From Kaistella sp. SH40-3 (GTDB taxonomy: Bacteria; Bacteroidota; Bacteroidia; Flavobacteriales; Weeksellaceae): a DNA stretch of 64,000 nt. The DNA lies in the NCBI RefSeq assembly GCF_030686865.1, contig NZ_JAQYUS010000001.1:186001-250000 (forward strand), given 5' to 3'. The notes below the pieces were generated by a model. The model was given only the letters and a program-made list of their open reading frames with translations, did not search any database and was not told the origin of the DNA. Positions 32,526-41,734 of the stretch are shown piece after piece. Each line of letters begins with the position of its first letter. Position 1 is the first letter of the stretch. A program made the position numbers and the translations under genes.

Positions 32526-32568
32526 ATTGCTCATTGCTCAGTGAACATTGCTCATCAGATATTACTCA
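32526..32568 (+). repeat. ATTGCTCA short repeats
   Basis: ATTGCTCA occurs at 32526, 32533 and 32547, and ATTACTCA at 32561. This is a small low-complexity cluster running into the 3' end of rnhB. Confidence 0.5.
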
Positions 32569-33155
32569 TAATTAAGTCGAAATGATTGCCGATGATGAAT
32601 CGTTGGTCCATATTTATTTAATGCTTCACGATGTTGTTTTGTAGCATAACCCATATTTTTATTCCAGCCATATTCGGGAAATTCTTCATGCAATTCAATC
32701 ATTAATTTGTCTCGATAATTCTTTGCCAAAATAGATGCGCACGCAATCGCAAGAAGTTTAGAATCCCCTTTAATAATACATTGATGTGGAATAAATTGGT
32801 AGGGATGGAACTTATTTCCATCGATCAGGAGAAGTTCTGGGCGAATTATAAGTTGATCCAAAGCTAAATGCATGGCATGAATGCTTGCATTTAAGATATT
32901 ATGCTCATCAATAAAAGCAGGAGAAAGTTCCGCAATAGCAAATTCTTGGACATTATTTTTGATGTAATCATCTAAATAAGATCGTGTTTTAAATGTTAAT
33001 TTTTTCGAGTCATTAACCAAATTTTGGTTAAAATTTTCGTCTAGAATTACGGCTGCTGCTACGACAGGTCCACTTAAGCACCCTCTGCCAACTTCGTCGC
33101 AACCTGCTTCTATATACTTACCTGAGAAAGATTTTTGTAGTTCCATTAACTTCAT
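32562..33155 (-). CDS. rnhB: Ribonuclease HII
   Basis: A 197-aa enzyme (or 194 from the second ATG) that cuts the RNA strand of RNA-DNA hybrids, including single ribonucleotides. The acidic active site is visible: AGCDEVGRGCLSGPV with its DE pair near residue 20, LLIDGNKF near 110, and SKLLAIACASILAKNYRD near 130. The length is normal. It is convergent with yidC. Confidence 0.96.
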   Translation of the reverse strand: MKLMELQKSFSGKYIEAGCDEVGRGCLSGPVVAAAVILDENFNQNLVNDSKKLTFKTRSYLDDYIKNNVQEFAIAELSPAFIDEHNILNASIHAMHLALDQLIIRPELLLIDGNKFHPYQFIPHQCIIKGDSKLLAIACASILAKNYRDKLMIELHEEFPEYGWNKNMGYATKQHREALNKYGPTIHHRQSFRLNYE

Positions 33156-33258
33156 TGAAAAGTTAAATTTACGATATTATTAAGAATTATTTAACAAATT
33201 GTTTGGTAGTATTGCAAAAAGTTTGCATTTTTGTTGTAATGAAAAAATTTAATTTGAT

Positions 33259-36200
33259 ATGAAGAAACTAACAACAAGCGTTTTAGTAGTTGTTCTAACT
33301 TCGTCATTTGCTTTGGTAAATGCACAGAAGAAAGACACTGTAAAAACGCAAGATATCGAAGGAGTAGTAGTAACTGCTCTTGGTATCAAAAGAGAGAAAA
33401 AATCTTTGGGTTATGCAACTCAAAGTATCAAGTCGGATGATATTACAAAATCACCGTCTTCGAATTTCACAAGTAACCTTTCAGGTAAAGTTGCTGGACT
33501 TAACATTAAAAACAGTGGTAACATTGGAGGTTCAGTAGACGTGACCTTAAGAGGCTATCGCTCAATGTCTGGTAGCAACCAGGTTTTATTTGTTGTTGAT
33601 GGAGCTCCGATGATGAACTCGGGGAACTCTATTACTTCATCTGGACTAAATGTGGATACAGGAAACTCTATCTCGGATATTAACCCAGAAGACATTGCAG
33701 AAGTCAATGTATTGAAAGGTGCGGCTGCGACTGCACTTTATGGCTCTAGAGCTGCGAATGGTGCGATTATTATCACCACCAAAAAAGGTCGATCTTCTAA
33801 CAAATTAGATATCGATTTCTCTTCTTCAGTATCTGTATCGGCAATTAACAAAGAAACATTCCCTACTTACCAACAACAGTATGGACAAGGATACGGACCT
33901 ATTTATGGACCAAACGAAGATTCTTTCTTTGAGGTTTATAATGGACAGCCGTTGGCTCCAATGTACGAAGATGCTTCTTATGGTGCTGCTTATGATCCTA
34001 ACTTACTGGTTTGGCAATACACTTCATTTGTACCAGGTGCGAGTAGCTTTGGTAAAGCAAGCCCTTGGAAAGTAGCAGAAAATGACCCTTCTTACTTATT
34101 TGACAAAGCATTTAGTTACAATAATTCAATTTCCGTTGCGAAAGGGAATGATGTATCTTCTTTCCGTTTATCTTACCAGAATGTACAGGGTAATGACATT
34201 TTACCAAATACAAGGTTAGACAAGAATAGTTTTACAGGAAATGCATCCTATAAAATTACCGATAAATTGACTGCAAGTTTATATGGTACCTTTGTTACCC
34301 AAGAAACCCGAGGTAAAAACCCAACTGGTTACCACGGTATGATTGGTAATTTCCGTCAGTGGTGGGCAACCAACGTTGATATGAAAGAACAAAGAGATTT
34401 GTATTTCTTGAACGGTAAAAATAATTCTTGGAACATTATGTCTCCAGACAATACTGCTCCACTTTATTGGGATAACCCATATTTCCGTGCTTATGAAAAC
34501 TACATTTCTGATTCTAGAGATCGATTTGCTGGTAATTTCAGTTTAAATTATGATGTTTCAAGCAAAATTAATTTAATGGGTAGAGTTGCTCATGATGGAT
34601 TCAATTATACAATTGATGAAAAAAGAGCAGTTGGTTCATTACCTGATACTATGTCTCTAGGACCTGCAACCGGAAATCAACCATCTGGATACGCTGTTGT
34701 AAACCAAAGAAGAAACGAAGAAAACTACGACTTCATCGGAACCTACAAAGATAGTTTCAACGAGAACATTAACTTCTCTGCATTATTAGGAAGTAATATT
34801 AACATTCAAAGATTCTATTCTAATGCACAAGGAACGCAAGGAGGATTATATATCCCTGGTGTTTACGCAGTATCTAACAGTGCAGCAACTCCAAATGCTC
34901 CACTTATTACCGACACTGAAAAAAGAATCTTCGGTCTTTTCGGACAAGCTACTTTAGGTTTCTATGACACTTATTTCGTTGAAGGATCTATTAGAAGAGA
35001 CGTATCAACGGCTTTACCATCAGATAACAATACTTACTGGTATCCATCTGTATCAATGAGTGCTGTAATTTCTAACTGGTCATTCTTACAAGATTCTATT
35101 TTGAATTTTGGTAAGATTAGAGCATCTTATGCAGTAGTTGGAAATGACACCGCACCAAACCAATTACAAAATACATACGGCGTAACTACCACTTTCGGTA
35201 CACCAACTTATGTATATAATACTACGGCGAAAAACCCTAATTTAAAACCAGAGAAAACCAAATCTGTTGAAGCTGGTATTAACTTACAGTTCTTCAAAAA
35301 CAGAGTTGGAATAGATTTCGGATGGTTTAAAAATGACACGTCTGACCAAATTCTTGCTTTACCTGTAACTTTAGCATCAGGAAACTCTGCTAAATTCCAG
35401 AACGTAGGAAATATGAGATCAGAAGGTTTAGAACTTGCTTTGAATTTAGTTCCAGTTAAAACATCTAATTTCACTTGGGGTCTTGATGTAAACTGGTCTA
35501 ACCCTAAATCGAAAGTTACAGAACTAGCATCTGGTGTTGAAAACATTACTTTAGGCTCATTCCAAGGTGGTGTAACCATTAACGCTTCATTGAATGATTC
35601 TTATGGAACAATAAAAGGTTCAAATTTCGTATATGATGACAATGGAAACAAAGTCCTCTCTAACAGTGGAGCATCTAAAGGAAAATACCTGAGCACCAAC
35701 ACCAATTCAGTAATTGGAAACATGCAGGCAGATTGGTTTGGAAGTGTAACGAACAGAGTTTCCTACAAAGATCTAAGCTTATCGTTCCAAGTTGATGTAA
35801 GACAAGGAGGTGAATTATTCTCTCTTGACCAGTACTATGGACAATCGACAGGTTTATATCCTGAAACTGTATTTACTAATGATTTAGGAAATCCTGTAAG
35901 AAATTCACTTGCAAATGGAGGTGGTGTGATTCTACCTGGTGTTGTTAATACCGGAACAGATGCGAACCCAATTTACACAGCAAACACAACTAGAATTGAT
36001 GCTGAAGGTCAAAATGCCTTTGGATATTCTGCATACCCTGCTGCGAACTTCATTTATGACGCATCTTATGTGAAATTAAGAGAGGTAGCATTAACTTACT
36101 CTTTACCAAAAAGATTCTTAGAATCAACTTTTGTACAAGGTGCTTCGTTTAGTGTAATAGGAAACAACCTTTGGATCATCAGTAAACATGTACCTTATGC

Positions 36201-36303
36201 AGATCCAGAATCTGGATTAAGTGCTGGGAACGTTCAAGGATACCAAACCAGTGTACTTCCTACCACCAGAACTGTTTCTTTAAACATAAGATTAAACTTT
36301 TAA
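33259..36303 (+). CDS. SusC/RagA-family TonB-linked outer-membrane transporter
   Basis: A 1,014-aa transporter of the SusC type. Signal peptide to about residue 22 (FALVNAQ). The TonB-box-like DIEGVVVTALG follows directly, so the usual N-terminal carboxypeptidase-regulatory domain is missing. The plug (about 45-175) has LRGYRSMSGSNQVLFVVDG and VNVLKGAAATALYGSRAANG. The rest is a 22-strand-type barrel ending in an aromatic strand (SLNIRLNF). It pairs with the SusD-like gene 10 nt downstream to import an unknown nutrient. No glycosidase or protease gene is attached. Confidence 0.95.
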   Translation: MKKLTTSVLVVVLTSSFALVNAQKKDTVKTQDIEGVVVTALGIKREKKSLGYATQSIKSDDITKSPSSNFTSNLSGKVAGLNIKNSGNIGGSVDVTLRGYRSMSGSNQVLFVVDGAPMMNSGNSITSSGLNVDTGNSISDINPEDIAEVNVLKGAAATALYGSRAANGAIIITTKKGRSSNKLDIDFSSSVSVSAINKETFPTYQQQYGQGYGPIYGPNEDSFFEVYNGQPLAPMYEDASYGAAYDPNLLVWQYTSFVPGASSFGKASPWKVAENDPSYLFDKAFSYNNSISVAKGNDVSSFRLSYQNVQGNDILPNTRLDKNSFTGNASYKITDKLTASLYGTFVTQETRGKNPTGYHGMIGNFRQWWATNVDMKEQRDLYFLNGKNNSWNIMSPDNTAPLYWDNPYFRAYENYISDSRDRFAGNFSLNYDVSSKINLMGRVAHDGFNYTIDEKRAVGSLPDTMSLGPATGNQPSGYAVVNQRRNEENYDFIGTYKDSFNENINFSALLGSNINIQRFYSNAQGTQGGLYIPGVYAVSNSAATPNAPLITDTEKRIFGLFGQATLGFYDTYFVEGSIRRDVSTALPSDNNTYWYPSVSMSAVISNWSFLQDSILNFGKIRASYAVVGNDTAPNQLQNTYGVTTTFGTPTYVYNTTAKNPNLKPEKTKSVEAGINLQFFKNRVGIDFGWFKNDTSDQILALPVTLASGNSAKFQNVGNMRSEGLELALNLVPVKTSNFTWGLDVNWSNPKSKVTELASGVENITLGSFQGGVTINASLNDSYGTIKGSNFVYDDNGNKVLSNSGASKGKYLSTNTNSVIGNMQADWFGSVTNRVSYKDLSLSFQVDVRQGGELFSLDQYYGQSTGLYPETVFTNDLGNPVRNSLANGGGVILPGVVNTGTDANPIYTANTTRIDAEGQNAFGYSAYPAANFIYDASYVKLREVALTYSLPKRFLESTFVQGASFSVIGNNLWIISKHVPYADPESGLSAGNVQGYQTSVLPTTRTVSLNIRLNF

Positions 36304-36313
36304 TAAAATAGAA

Positions 36314-37972
36314 ATGAAAAAAATATTAGCATCAATCTTATTGGTCTCTTTGCTGCAATCTTGCGGCCGGGAATCAATGTCCGAACTCAATACAGATCCG
36401 AACAGTTACTATACAACAGTTCCTGCATCAGTATTGACATATGCACAAAAACAATTAGCAGATTATGTGAGTACCCCTAACGTAAACGTTAATAATTTAA
36501 GACTCACAACGCAATACTGGCAAGAAACTACTTACTTAGATGAAAGTAGATATGATTTCTCGACCAGAAATGTTTCAGATCAAACTTGGAATTACCTATA
36601 TGTAAGAGTAATTAAAAATCTTGATCAAGCAAGAAAACTGGTATTGGCTTATACACCAACTGCCAATGAAGCAACTACATGGGAACAGACTAAGAAAAAC
36701 CAATTGGCCATCATAGAGTTGCAACAAGTGTATGCATTCCAACTTCTTGTAGACCTTTACGGAGATATTCCTTATAGCCAAGCAAGTGACATCGATGCAA
36801 ATCCCCTTCCGAAATATGATTCTGGAAAAGATATCTACGCGAGTTTAATTGCCAGAACAAAAGCAGCAGTTACATCTCTTGACCTGACTGGTAAAAGTTT
36901 CGCAACTGGAGACAAATACTATAATGGAAGCGTTGCAAAATGGGAGAAATTTGGTAATTCATTAATGTTAAAACTAGGGATTGCAATAGCTGATTCAGAT
37001 CCTGCTTTAGCACAATCAACAGTACAGACTGCAATCACAAGAGGAGTATTTACTTCTAAAGCAGATGATTGCGTACTAGCTTACCTTGCATCTCCTAACT
37101 ACAGCCAGTTATATGCAAACTTAGTTGCAAGTAACCGTAATGATTATGTTGCAGGTAAAACTTTAGTAGATTACATGAATGTTAATAATGATGTTCGTAG
37201 AGATGTTTATTTTCAAAAGAACGTACATTATTTAGCAGGTGCTGTCACAGCAGTGACTGGTAACACAGTTACTTATACTCCAGCAGATACTGCACCAGCG
37301 GCGGCTCCTCAAGTTGGAGATGAAGTTTTTGTAATGCCAAACACTAAAGTTGGAACCATTGCAAGTATTTCTGGAAACTCTTTCACTTTAAGTGGCTACA
37401 AAGCAGGCGACATTGTTCCAGAAAATGATTTAGGATTCAGTTTTTATTATAAAGGTGGTACTATTGGTTCAAGTTCTTCTTTCAATTCAAACAGCAGACC
37501 GGGTGCATTTGCGTACGCAACCACTACTCCGGGAATACTTTTGAATTATACTGAAGTTGCATTCTACCTAGCAGAAGCCTCTGCAAGATGGAATATCGGC
37601 GGTACTCCTGCAGCAAATTATGCAACTGCAATTACTGCTTCATTTTTACAATGGGGTAAGACAGCAGCAGAAGCAACTGCATACATCGCCGCTCATCCAT
37701 ATGATGCAACCAATTGGAAGAAATCAATTGGAGAGCAAGCTTGGGTTGCAATGTATGATCAATCGCCTACAAGTTTCAACTTCTACAGAAGATTGGATTA
37801 CCCAGTATTGTTACCTGCAGCAAATGCTGTAGCAGGATCAAACAACAAGGTACCGGTAAGATTGCAATATCCAGTAAGTGAGCAAACTACCAATCCAACA
37901 AACTACGAAGCGGGTTCATCGGCAATTGGTGGAGATTTCCTTTACACTAAACTATTCTGGGATAAATTCTAA
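36314..37972 (+). CDS. SusD/RagB-family nutrient-binding lipoprotein
   Basis: A 552-aa surface lipoprotein. The lipobox LLQSC puts the acylated cysteine at residue 17. The body is helical, TPR-like, of the SusD-like_2 (PF12771) type: NQLAIIELQQVYAFQLLVDLYGDIPYS near 130, with the family phrases LYGDIPYS and LNYTEVAFYLAEASARW near 410. An insertion near 305-350 is rich in alanine, threonine and valine. It caps the SusC transporter encoded 10 nt upstream and binds the substrate. Confidence 0.93.
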   Translation: MKKILASILLVSLLQSCGRESMSELNTDPNSYYTTVPASVLTYAQKQLADYVSTPNVNVNNLRLTTQYWQETTYLDESRYDFSTRNVSDQTWNYLYVRVIKNLDQARKLVLAYTPTANEATTWEQTKKNQLAIIELQQVYAFQLLVDLYGDIPYSQASDIDANPLPKYDSGKDIYASLIARTKAAVTSLDLTGKSFATGDKYYNGSVAKWEKFGNSLMLKLGIAIADSDPALAQSTVQTAITRGVFTSKADDCVLAYLASPNYSQLYANLVASNRNDYVAGKTLVDYMNVNNDVRRDVYFQKNVHYLAGAVTAVTGNTVTYTPADTAPAAAPQVGDEVFVMPNTKVGTIASISGNSFTLSGYKAGDIVPENDLGFSFYYKGGTIGSSSSFNSNSRPGAFAYATTTPGILLNYTEVAFYLAEASARWNIGGTPAANYATAITASFLQWGKTAAEATAYIAAHPYDATNWKKSIGEQAWVAMYDQSPTSFNFYRRLDYPVLLPAANAVAGSNNKVPVRLQYPVSEQTTNPTNYEAGSSAIGGDFLYTKLFWDKF

Positions 37973-37998
37973 TATTTATTTTAAAGAATTAATATAAG

Positions 37999-38020
37999 CC
38001 ACTCTTCGGAGTGGTTTTTT
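37999..38020 (+). terminator. susCD operon terminator
   Basis: CCACTC-TTCG-GAGTGG (37999-38014): a 6-bp stem with a UUCG tetraloop, followed by a run of seven T. Confidence 0.9.
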
Positions 38021-38028
38021 TATTTCCG

Positions 38029-38036
38029 TATATTTG
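38029..38036 (+). promoter_or_regulatory. Probable argS -7 element
   Basis: TATATTTG fits TAnnTTTG, 17 nt before the argS start and just after the preceding terminator. Confidence 0.55.
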
Positions 38037-38053
38037 TCCTTCAAAATAAAACC

Positions 38054-39832
38054 ATGAATATTAAAGATATCATCCAGAATAAACTCGCCGAAATTGTAAA
38101 TACTGTTTTTCAAATCGATGATGTTAACCAAAGAAATAACCTGACCTTAGAGGTTCAGCAAAATAAATCTGAATTCGAAGGTGATTTTACCATCGTTACT
38201 TTTCCCCTTGTGAAAATTTTAAAGAAAAGTCCAGATGTAATTGCAGTGGAATTAGGCGACGCTTTCACAACTCAAGCTGATTTTGTCGAAAGTTATACGG
38301 TTGTAAAAGGTTTCCTTAATTTAAAAATTAAAAATAATTTCTTTTTAGATAATTTTAATTCGACGAAAGAAAACTTCGATAAAAAAGAAAATAAAAACAG
38401 AACGGTAATGGTGGAATATTCTTCGCCAAACACCAATAAACCATTGCATCTTGGCCATATCAGAAATAACCTTTTGGGATATTCTGTAGCCCAGATTCTA
38501 AAAGAAGACGGTTATAATGTGATCAAAACCCAAATCATCAATGATCGTGGGATTCATATCTGCAAATCAATGCTTGCTTGGGAAAAATATGGAAACAATG
38601 AAACTCCAGAATCCACAAATTTGAAAGGGGATAAACTCGTGGGGAATTATTATGTAGCCTTCGATAAAACCTATAAAAAAGAAATTGCCGATCTGGTAGA
38701 AAAAGGATATGATGAAGAAACTGCAAAAAAACAAGCACCCATTATTTTAGAAGCTCAAAAGATGCTCCTCGACTGGGAGAAAGGAGATGAAACGGTAAGA
38801 AATTTGTGGAGCGAAATGAATTCTTGGGTCTATGCCGGATTCGCTGAAACTTACAAAAGACTCGGTGTAGATTTCGATCAGGTTCAGTATGAAAGCAATA
38901 CCTACCTTTTAGGAAAAGATTTAATTCAGGAAGGTTTGCAAAAAGGAGTTTTGTACCGAAAAGAAGATGGCTCCGTTTGGTGTGATCTTTCCGAAGAAGG
39001 TTTAGACCATAAATTACTATTGCGCGGCGACGGAACTTCAGTTTATATGACTCAGGATTTAGGAACAGCCGTTCAGCGTTTCAAAGAAAACTCTATTCAG
39101 AAATTAATTTATACTGTAGGAAATGAACAGGATTATCACTTTGATGTATTGTTCAAAATCCTTAAAAAAATAGGCTACGATTGGGCAGAAAACTTATTCC
39201 ATCTTTCTTATGGAATGGTTGAACTGCCTGCTGGCAAAATGAAATCTCGTGAAGGAACCGTGGTAGATGCAGATGATCTAATGCAGGAAATGTACATCAC
39301 CGCTAAAGAAAAAGCACAGGAATTAGGAAAATTAGAAAATTTATCTGCTGAAGAAAAAGAGAAATCTTACGAAACCGTTGGCTTAGGTGCATTGAAATAC
39401 TTTATGCTAAAAGTCGATCCAAAGAAAAAAATGCTCTTTAATCCCGCAGAAAGTATCGATTTCGCTGGAAACACTGGACCTTTTATTCAATATACTTACG
39501 CACGGATTCAATCTTTGCTGGCGAAAGCAGAATACAAACAGACAACCGTTTCCGCTTATGAAATTAACGACTCTGAAAAGGAACTGGTTATGAATCTTTC
39601 CAATTTCAAAGAAGTTGTGTCAAGAGCCGCAGAAACGCTTTCTCCGGCTTTGGTTGCAAACTACATTTATGAAGTCGTAAAATCGTATAATTCTTTCTAT
39701 CAAAATAACCCAATCCTTAATCAAGATGATGAAAATGCGAAAAACTTCCGTTTGGAATTGTCAGAATTAACAGGGAAAACAATAAAAAAAGGACTAGAAT
39801 TATTGGGAATTGGCACGGTAAACCGTATGTAA
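38054..39832 (+). CDS. argS: Arginyl-tRNA synthetase
   Basis: A 592-aa class I synthetase that charges tRNA-Arg. An N-terminal additional domain (about 1-110) is followed by the HIGH motif as HLGH in PNTNKPLHLGHIRNN near residue 130. Later come TVGNEQDYHFDVLF, the KMSKS-equivalent region MKSREGTVVDADDL near 396, and a C-terminal DALR anticodon-binding domain ending GLELLGIGTVNRM. Full length. Confidence 0.98.
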   Translation: MNIKDIIQNKLAEIVNTVFQIDDVNQRNNLTLEVQQNKSEFEGDFTIVTFPLVKILKKSPDVIAVELGDAFTTQADFVESYTVVKGFLNLKIKNNFFLDNFNSTKENFDKKENKNRTVMVEYSSPNTNKPLHLGHIRNNLLGYSVAQILKEDGYNVIKTQIINDRGIHICKSMLAWEKYGNNETPESTNLKGDKLVGNYYVAFDKTYKKEIADLVEKGYDEETAKKQAPIILEAQKMLLDWEKGDETVRNLWSEMNSWVYAGFAETYKRLGVDFDQVQYESNTYLLGKDLIQEGLQKGVLYRKEDGSVWCDLSEEGLDHKLLLRGDGTSVYMTQDLGTAVQRFKENSIQKLIYTVGNEQDYHFDVLFKILKKIGYDWAENLFHLSYGMVELPAGKMKSREGTVVDADDLMQEMYITAKEKAQELGKLENLSAEEKEKSYETVGLGALKYFMLKVDPKKKMLFNPAESIDFAGNTGPFIQYTYARIQSLLAKAEYKQTTVSAYEINDSEKELVMNLSNFKEVVSRAAETLSPALVANYIYEVVKSYNSFYQNNPILNQDDENAKNFRLELSELTGKTIKKGLELLGIGTVNRM

Positions 39833-39891
39833 CATTTGGCTATCTTAAGTTTGCATCGAACTTCGGCACAAAATGAGGAACGGGTTTCAAT

Positions 39892-39930
39892 GATTCAATT
39901 AAAATTAATAAATTGAATCTATCTTTTTTT
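39892..39930 (+). terminator. argS terminator
   Basis: GATTCAATT (39892-39900) pairs perfectly with AATTGAATC (39911-39919) and is followed by TATC and seven T. Confidence 0.75.
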
Positions 39931-40014
39931 CTACCCATTCCTCAAAACTGAATATGGTTTTCCGACTGCGATTTCATGCGGCAAATCCTTCTATTTAAAA
40001 ACTTAAATTTCGAG

Positions 40015-41031
40015 ATGAAAATTGATTTTACGAACCCAAAACTCCAAACTCCAAGTTCCGAATTTGAGAAGAAAGTTACTTCATTTATTCAGGAATGGTT
40101 TAATAAATCATCAACCGTAAAAGTTCAAACGTCGGGTTCTACCGGGAAACCAAAAGTTTTTGAAATTGAAAAAGAACGCATGCGTCATTCCGCAAATAAG
40201 ACATGCGATATTTTAGGATTAGAAGAAGGTGACACTGCCCTACTCTGTCTTCCTGTTGATTATATATCTGGAAAAATGATGGTAGTAAGAGCAGTTGAAA
40301 GAAAGTTAAAATTACTGGTTAAGAAACCTTCAACAAGACCGATCGCAGATTTAACCGAAGAGATTACTTTCTGTGCAATGTCTCCACTTCAGGTTGAAAA
40401 TTCATTGAACGACCTTCATTGGATTAAAAAATTGATAATCGGTGGCGCTGCAGTTTCAGAATCGTTAAAGACAAAAATCGCCGAAAAACTTAAAAAGTCA
40501 GGAACTCAGGCACAAATATTTGAGACTTTCGGAATGTCGGAAACGCTTTCTCATATAGCGTTAAAACAAATATATCCTGTCGCAGAAGAATATTTTAAAA
40601 TATTAGATGAAGTTGAAATCTCCCTAGATGAAAGAGGATGTTTACAAATATTTGCTCCGAACCTGAATCCTGAACTTTTAATAACAAATGATTTAGCAGA
40701 GATTAAGAGCAGTAAAGAATTTAAATTTCTTGGTAGAATTGATAACGTCATTAATTCCGGAGGTTTAAAAATATATCCCGAACAATTAGAAAATCTGGCA
40801 AAAAAAGTAGTCCCAAATGAAGTTGCTTTCTTGGGAATTCCGGATGAAAAACTCGGTCAAAAATTAGTTTTAGTCATTGAAGGTGAAGTGGGTAAAAACA
40901 TTCATCAAGAATTGTCTACCATTAGTTATCCTTCCAAAAATCATCAACCGAAAGAAATTATTTTTCTCGAAAATTTCCCACGGATTCCTAATGGCAAAGT
41001 GAATCGTAAAGAATTGCTAAATTTGCTTTAG
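40015..41031 (+). CDS. menE: AMP-binding acyl-CoA ligase, probably O-succinylbenzoate-CoA ligase
   Basis: About 338 aa from ATG 40015 (MKIDFTNPKL); ATG 39976 adds 13 residues of uncertain value. The adenylate-forming signature TSGSTGKPK is at about residue 40, the motif IFETFGMSET at about 168, GRIDNVINSGGLKIYP at about 235 and the C-terminal catalytic lysine in IPNGKVNRKELL. It is shorter than general acyl-CoA ligases, as are MenE proteins of Bacteroidota, which make O-succinylbenzoyl-CoA for menaquinone. No other men gene is in the window, so the substrate is inferred from size and pattern. Confidence 0.7.
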   Translation: MKIDFTNPKLQTPSSEFEKKVTSFIQEWFNKSSTVKVQTSGSTGKPKVFEIEKERMRHSANKTCDILGLEEGDTALLCLPVDYISGKMMVVRAVERKLKLLVKKPSTRPIADLTEEITFCAMSPLQVENSLNDLHWIKKLIIGGAAVSESLKTKIAEKLKKSGTQAQIFETFGMSETLSHIALKQIYPVAEEYFKILDEVEISLDERGCLQIFAPNLNPELLITNDLAEIKSSKEFKFLGRIDNVINSGGLKIYPEQLENLAKKVVPNEVAFLGIPDEKLGQKLVLVIEGEVGKNIHQELSTISYPSKNHQPKEIIFLENFPRIPNGKVNRKELLNLL

Positions 41032-41047
41032 ACCATTTATTCCAAAC

Positions 41048-41440
41048 ATGAAAGATTTCTCCAAAGAATTAACCTACAAAACTTCTCGCAGCAGCGGTGC
41101 GGGAGGACAAAATGTAAATAAGGTTGAAACTTCGGTTACCGTAATGTGGAATGTAGCGGAAAGTGAATGTTTCTCCATCGAAGGAAAAGAAATGATTTTG
41201 GAAAAACTCAAAAACCGCATCAATGCTGAAGGCATTTTACAATTAACGGTTTCGGAAAGCCGAACCCAACTTCAAAATAAAAAAATTGCAACCGAGCGTA
41301 TTTTAGAAATTGTAGAAAAATCTTTGTTCATTCCTAAAACCCGAAAAGCCACAAAACCCTCGAAATCAAAAATCGAAAAACGGAAAAAAGCCAATAAACA
41401 TCTTTCCGAAAAAAAGGAAAATAGGAGGTTTAAAATTTGA
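41048..41440 (+). CDS. arfB: Alternative ribosome-rescue factor ArfB
   Basis: A 130-aa protein with the release-factor GGQ motif (residues 19-21, in SSGAGGQNVNKVET) and a basic tail (KTRKATKPSKSKIEKRKKANK) that inserts in the empty mRNA channel. ArfB hydrolyses peptidyl-tRNA on stalled ribosomes. Length and tail fit ArfB rather than RF1/RF2. It lies 16 nt after the MenE-like gene. Confidence 0.93.
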   Translation: MKDFSKELTYKTSRSSGAGGQNVNKVETSVTVMWNVAESECFSIEGKEMILEKLKNRINAEGILQLTVSESRTQLQNKKIATERILEIVEKSLFIPKTRKATKPSKSKIEKRKKANKHLSEKKENRRFKI

Positions 41441-41734
41441 TACTTTTTTAATTACTCCTTTTTCTGATTGATATCTCATAGGGTTCCACTCTGCGGTTTT
41501 TATCTTCACTACTTCATTGTTTATTGGAAGTTCACCATTAATTCTCTTTTTAAACAAATCGCTCTTTCTCTTTAGCCCCGATGGAAGAGGAAATCCCGGA
41601 ATGAGGTGCGAGCAAAACGAGTACCGAAATGAGGAATTGAAACGGACAGCGGGACGGGTTTTCTAAGAAGCGAAAATTTGGTTGCTCCTCATCAAATTCT
41701 TAAAATTCATTATCTTTGCTAAAATCAAAAAATT
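41441..41734 (+). promoter_or_regulatory. Intergenic region before the DHS-family gene
   Basis: A 294-nt gene-free gap. It contains copy 2 of the structured intergenic repeat (41573-41659) and a -7 element TATCTTTG (41711-41718) 16 nt before the next start. The first 130 nt hold nothing I can identify. Confidence 0.5.
41573..41659 (+). repeat. Dispersed structured intergenic repeat, copy 2
   Basis: It starts TAGCCCCGATGGAAGAGG and ends GAAACGGACAGCGGG, aligning with 28,727-28,812 at both ends. CCCG (41577-41580) can pair with CGGG (41650-41653). The equivalent pair in copy 1 is CCTG/CAGG, so one base pair has changed on both sides. Confidence 0.55.
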
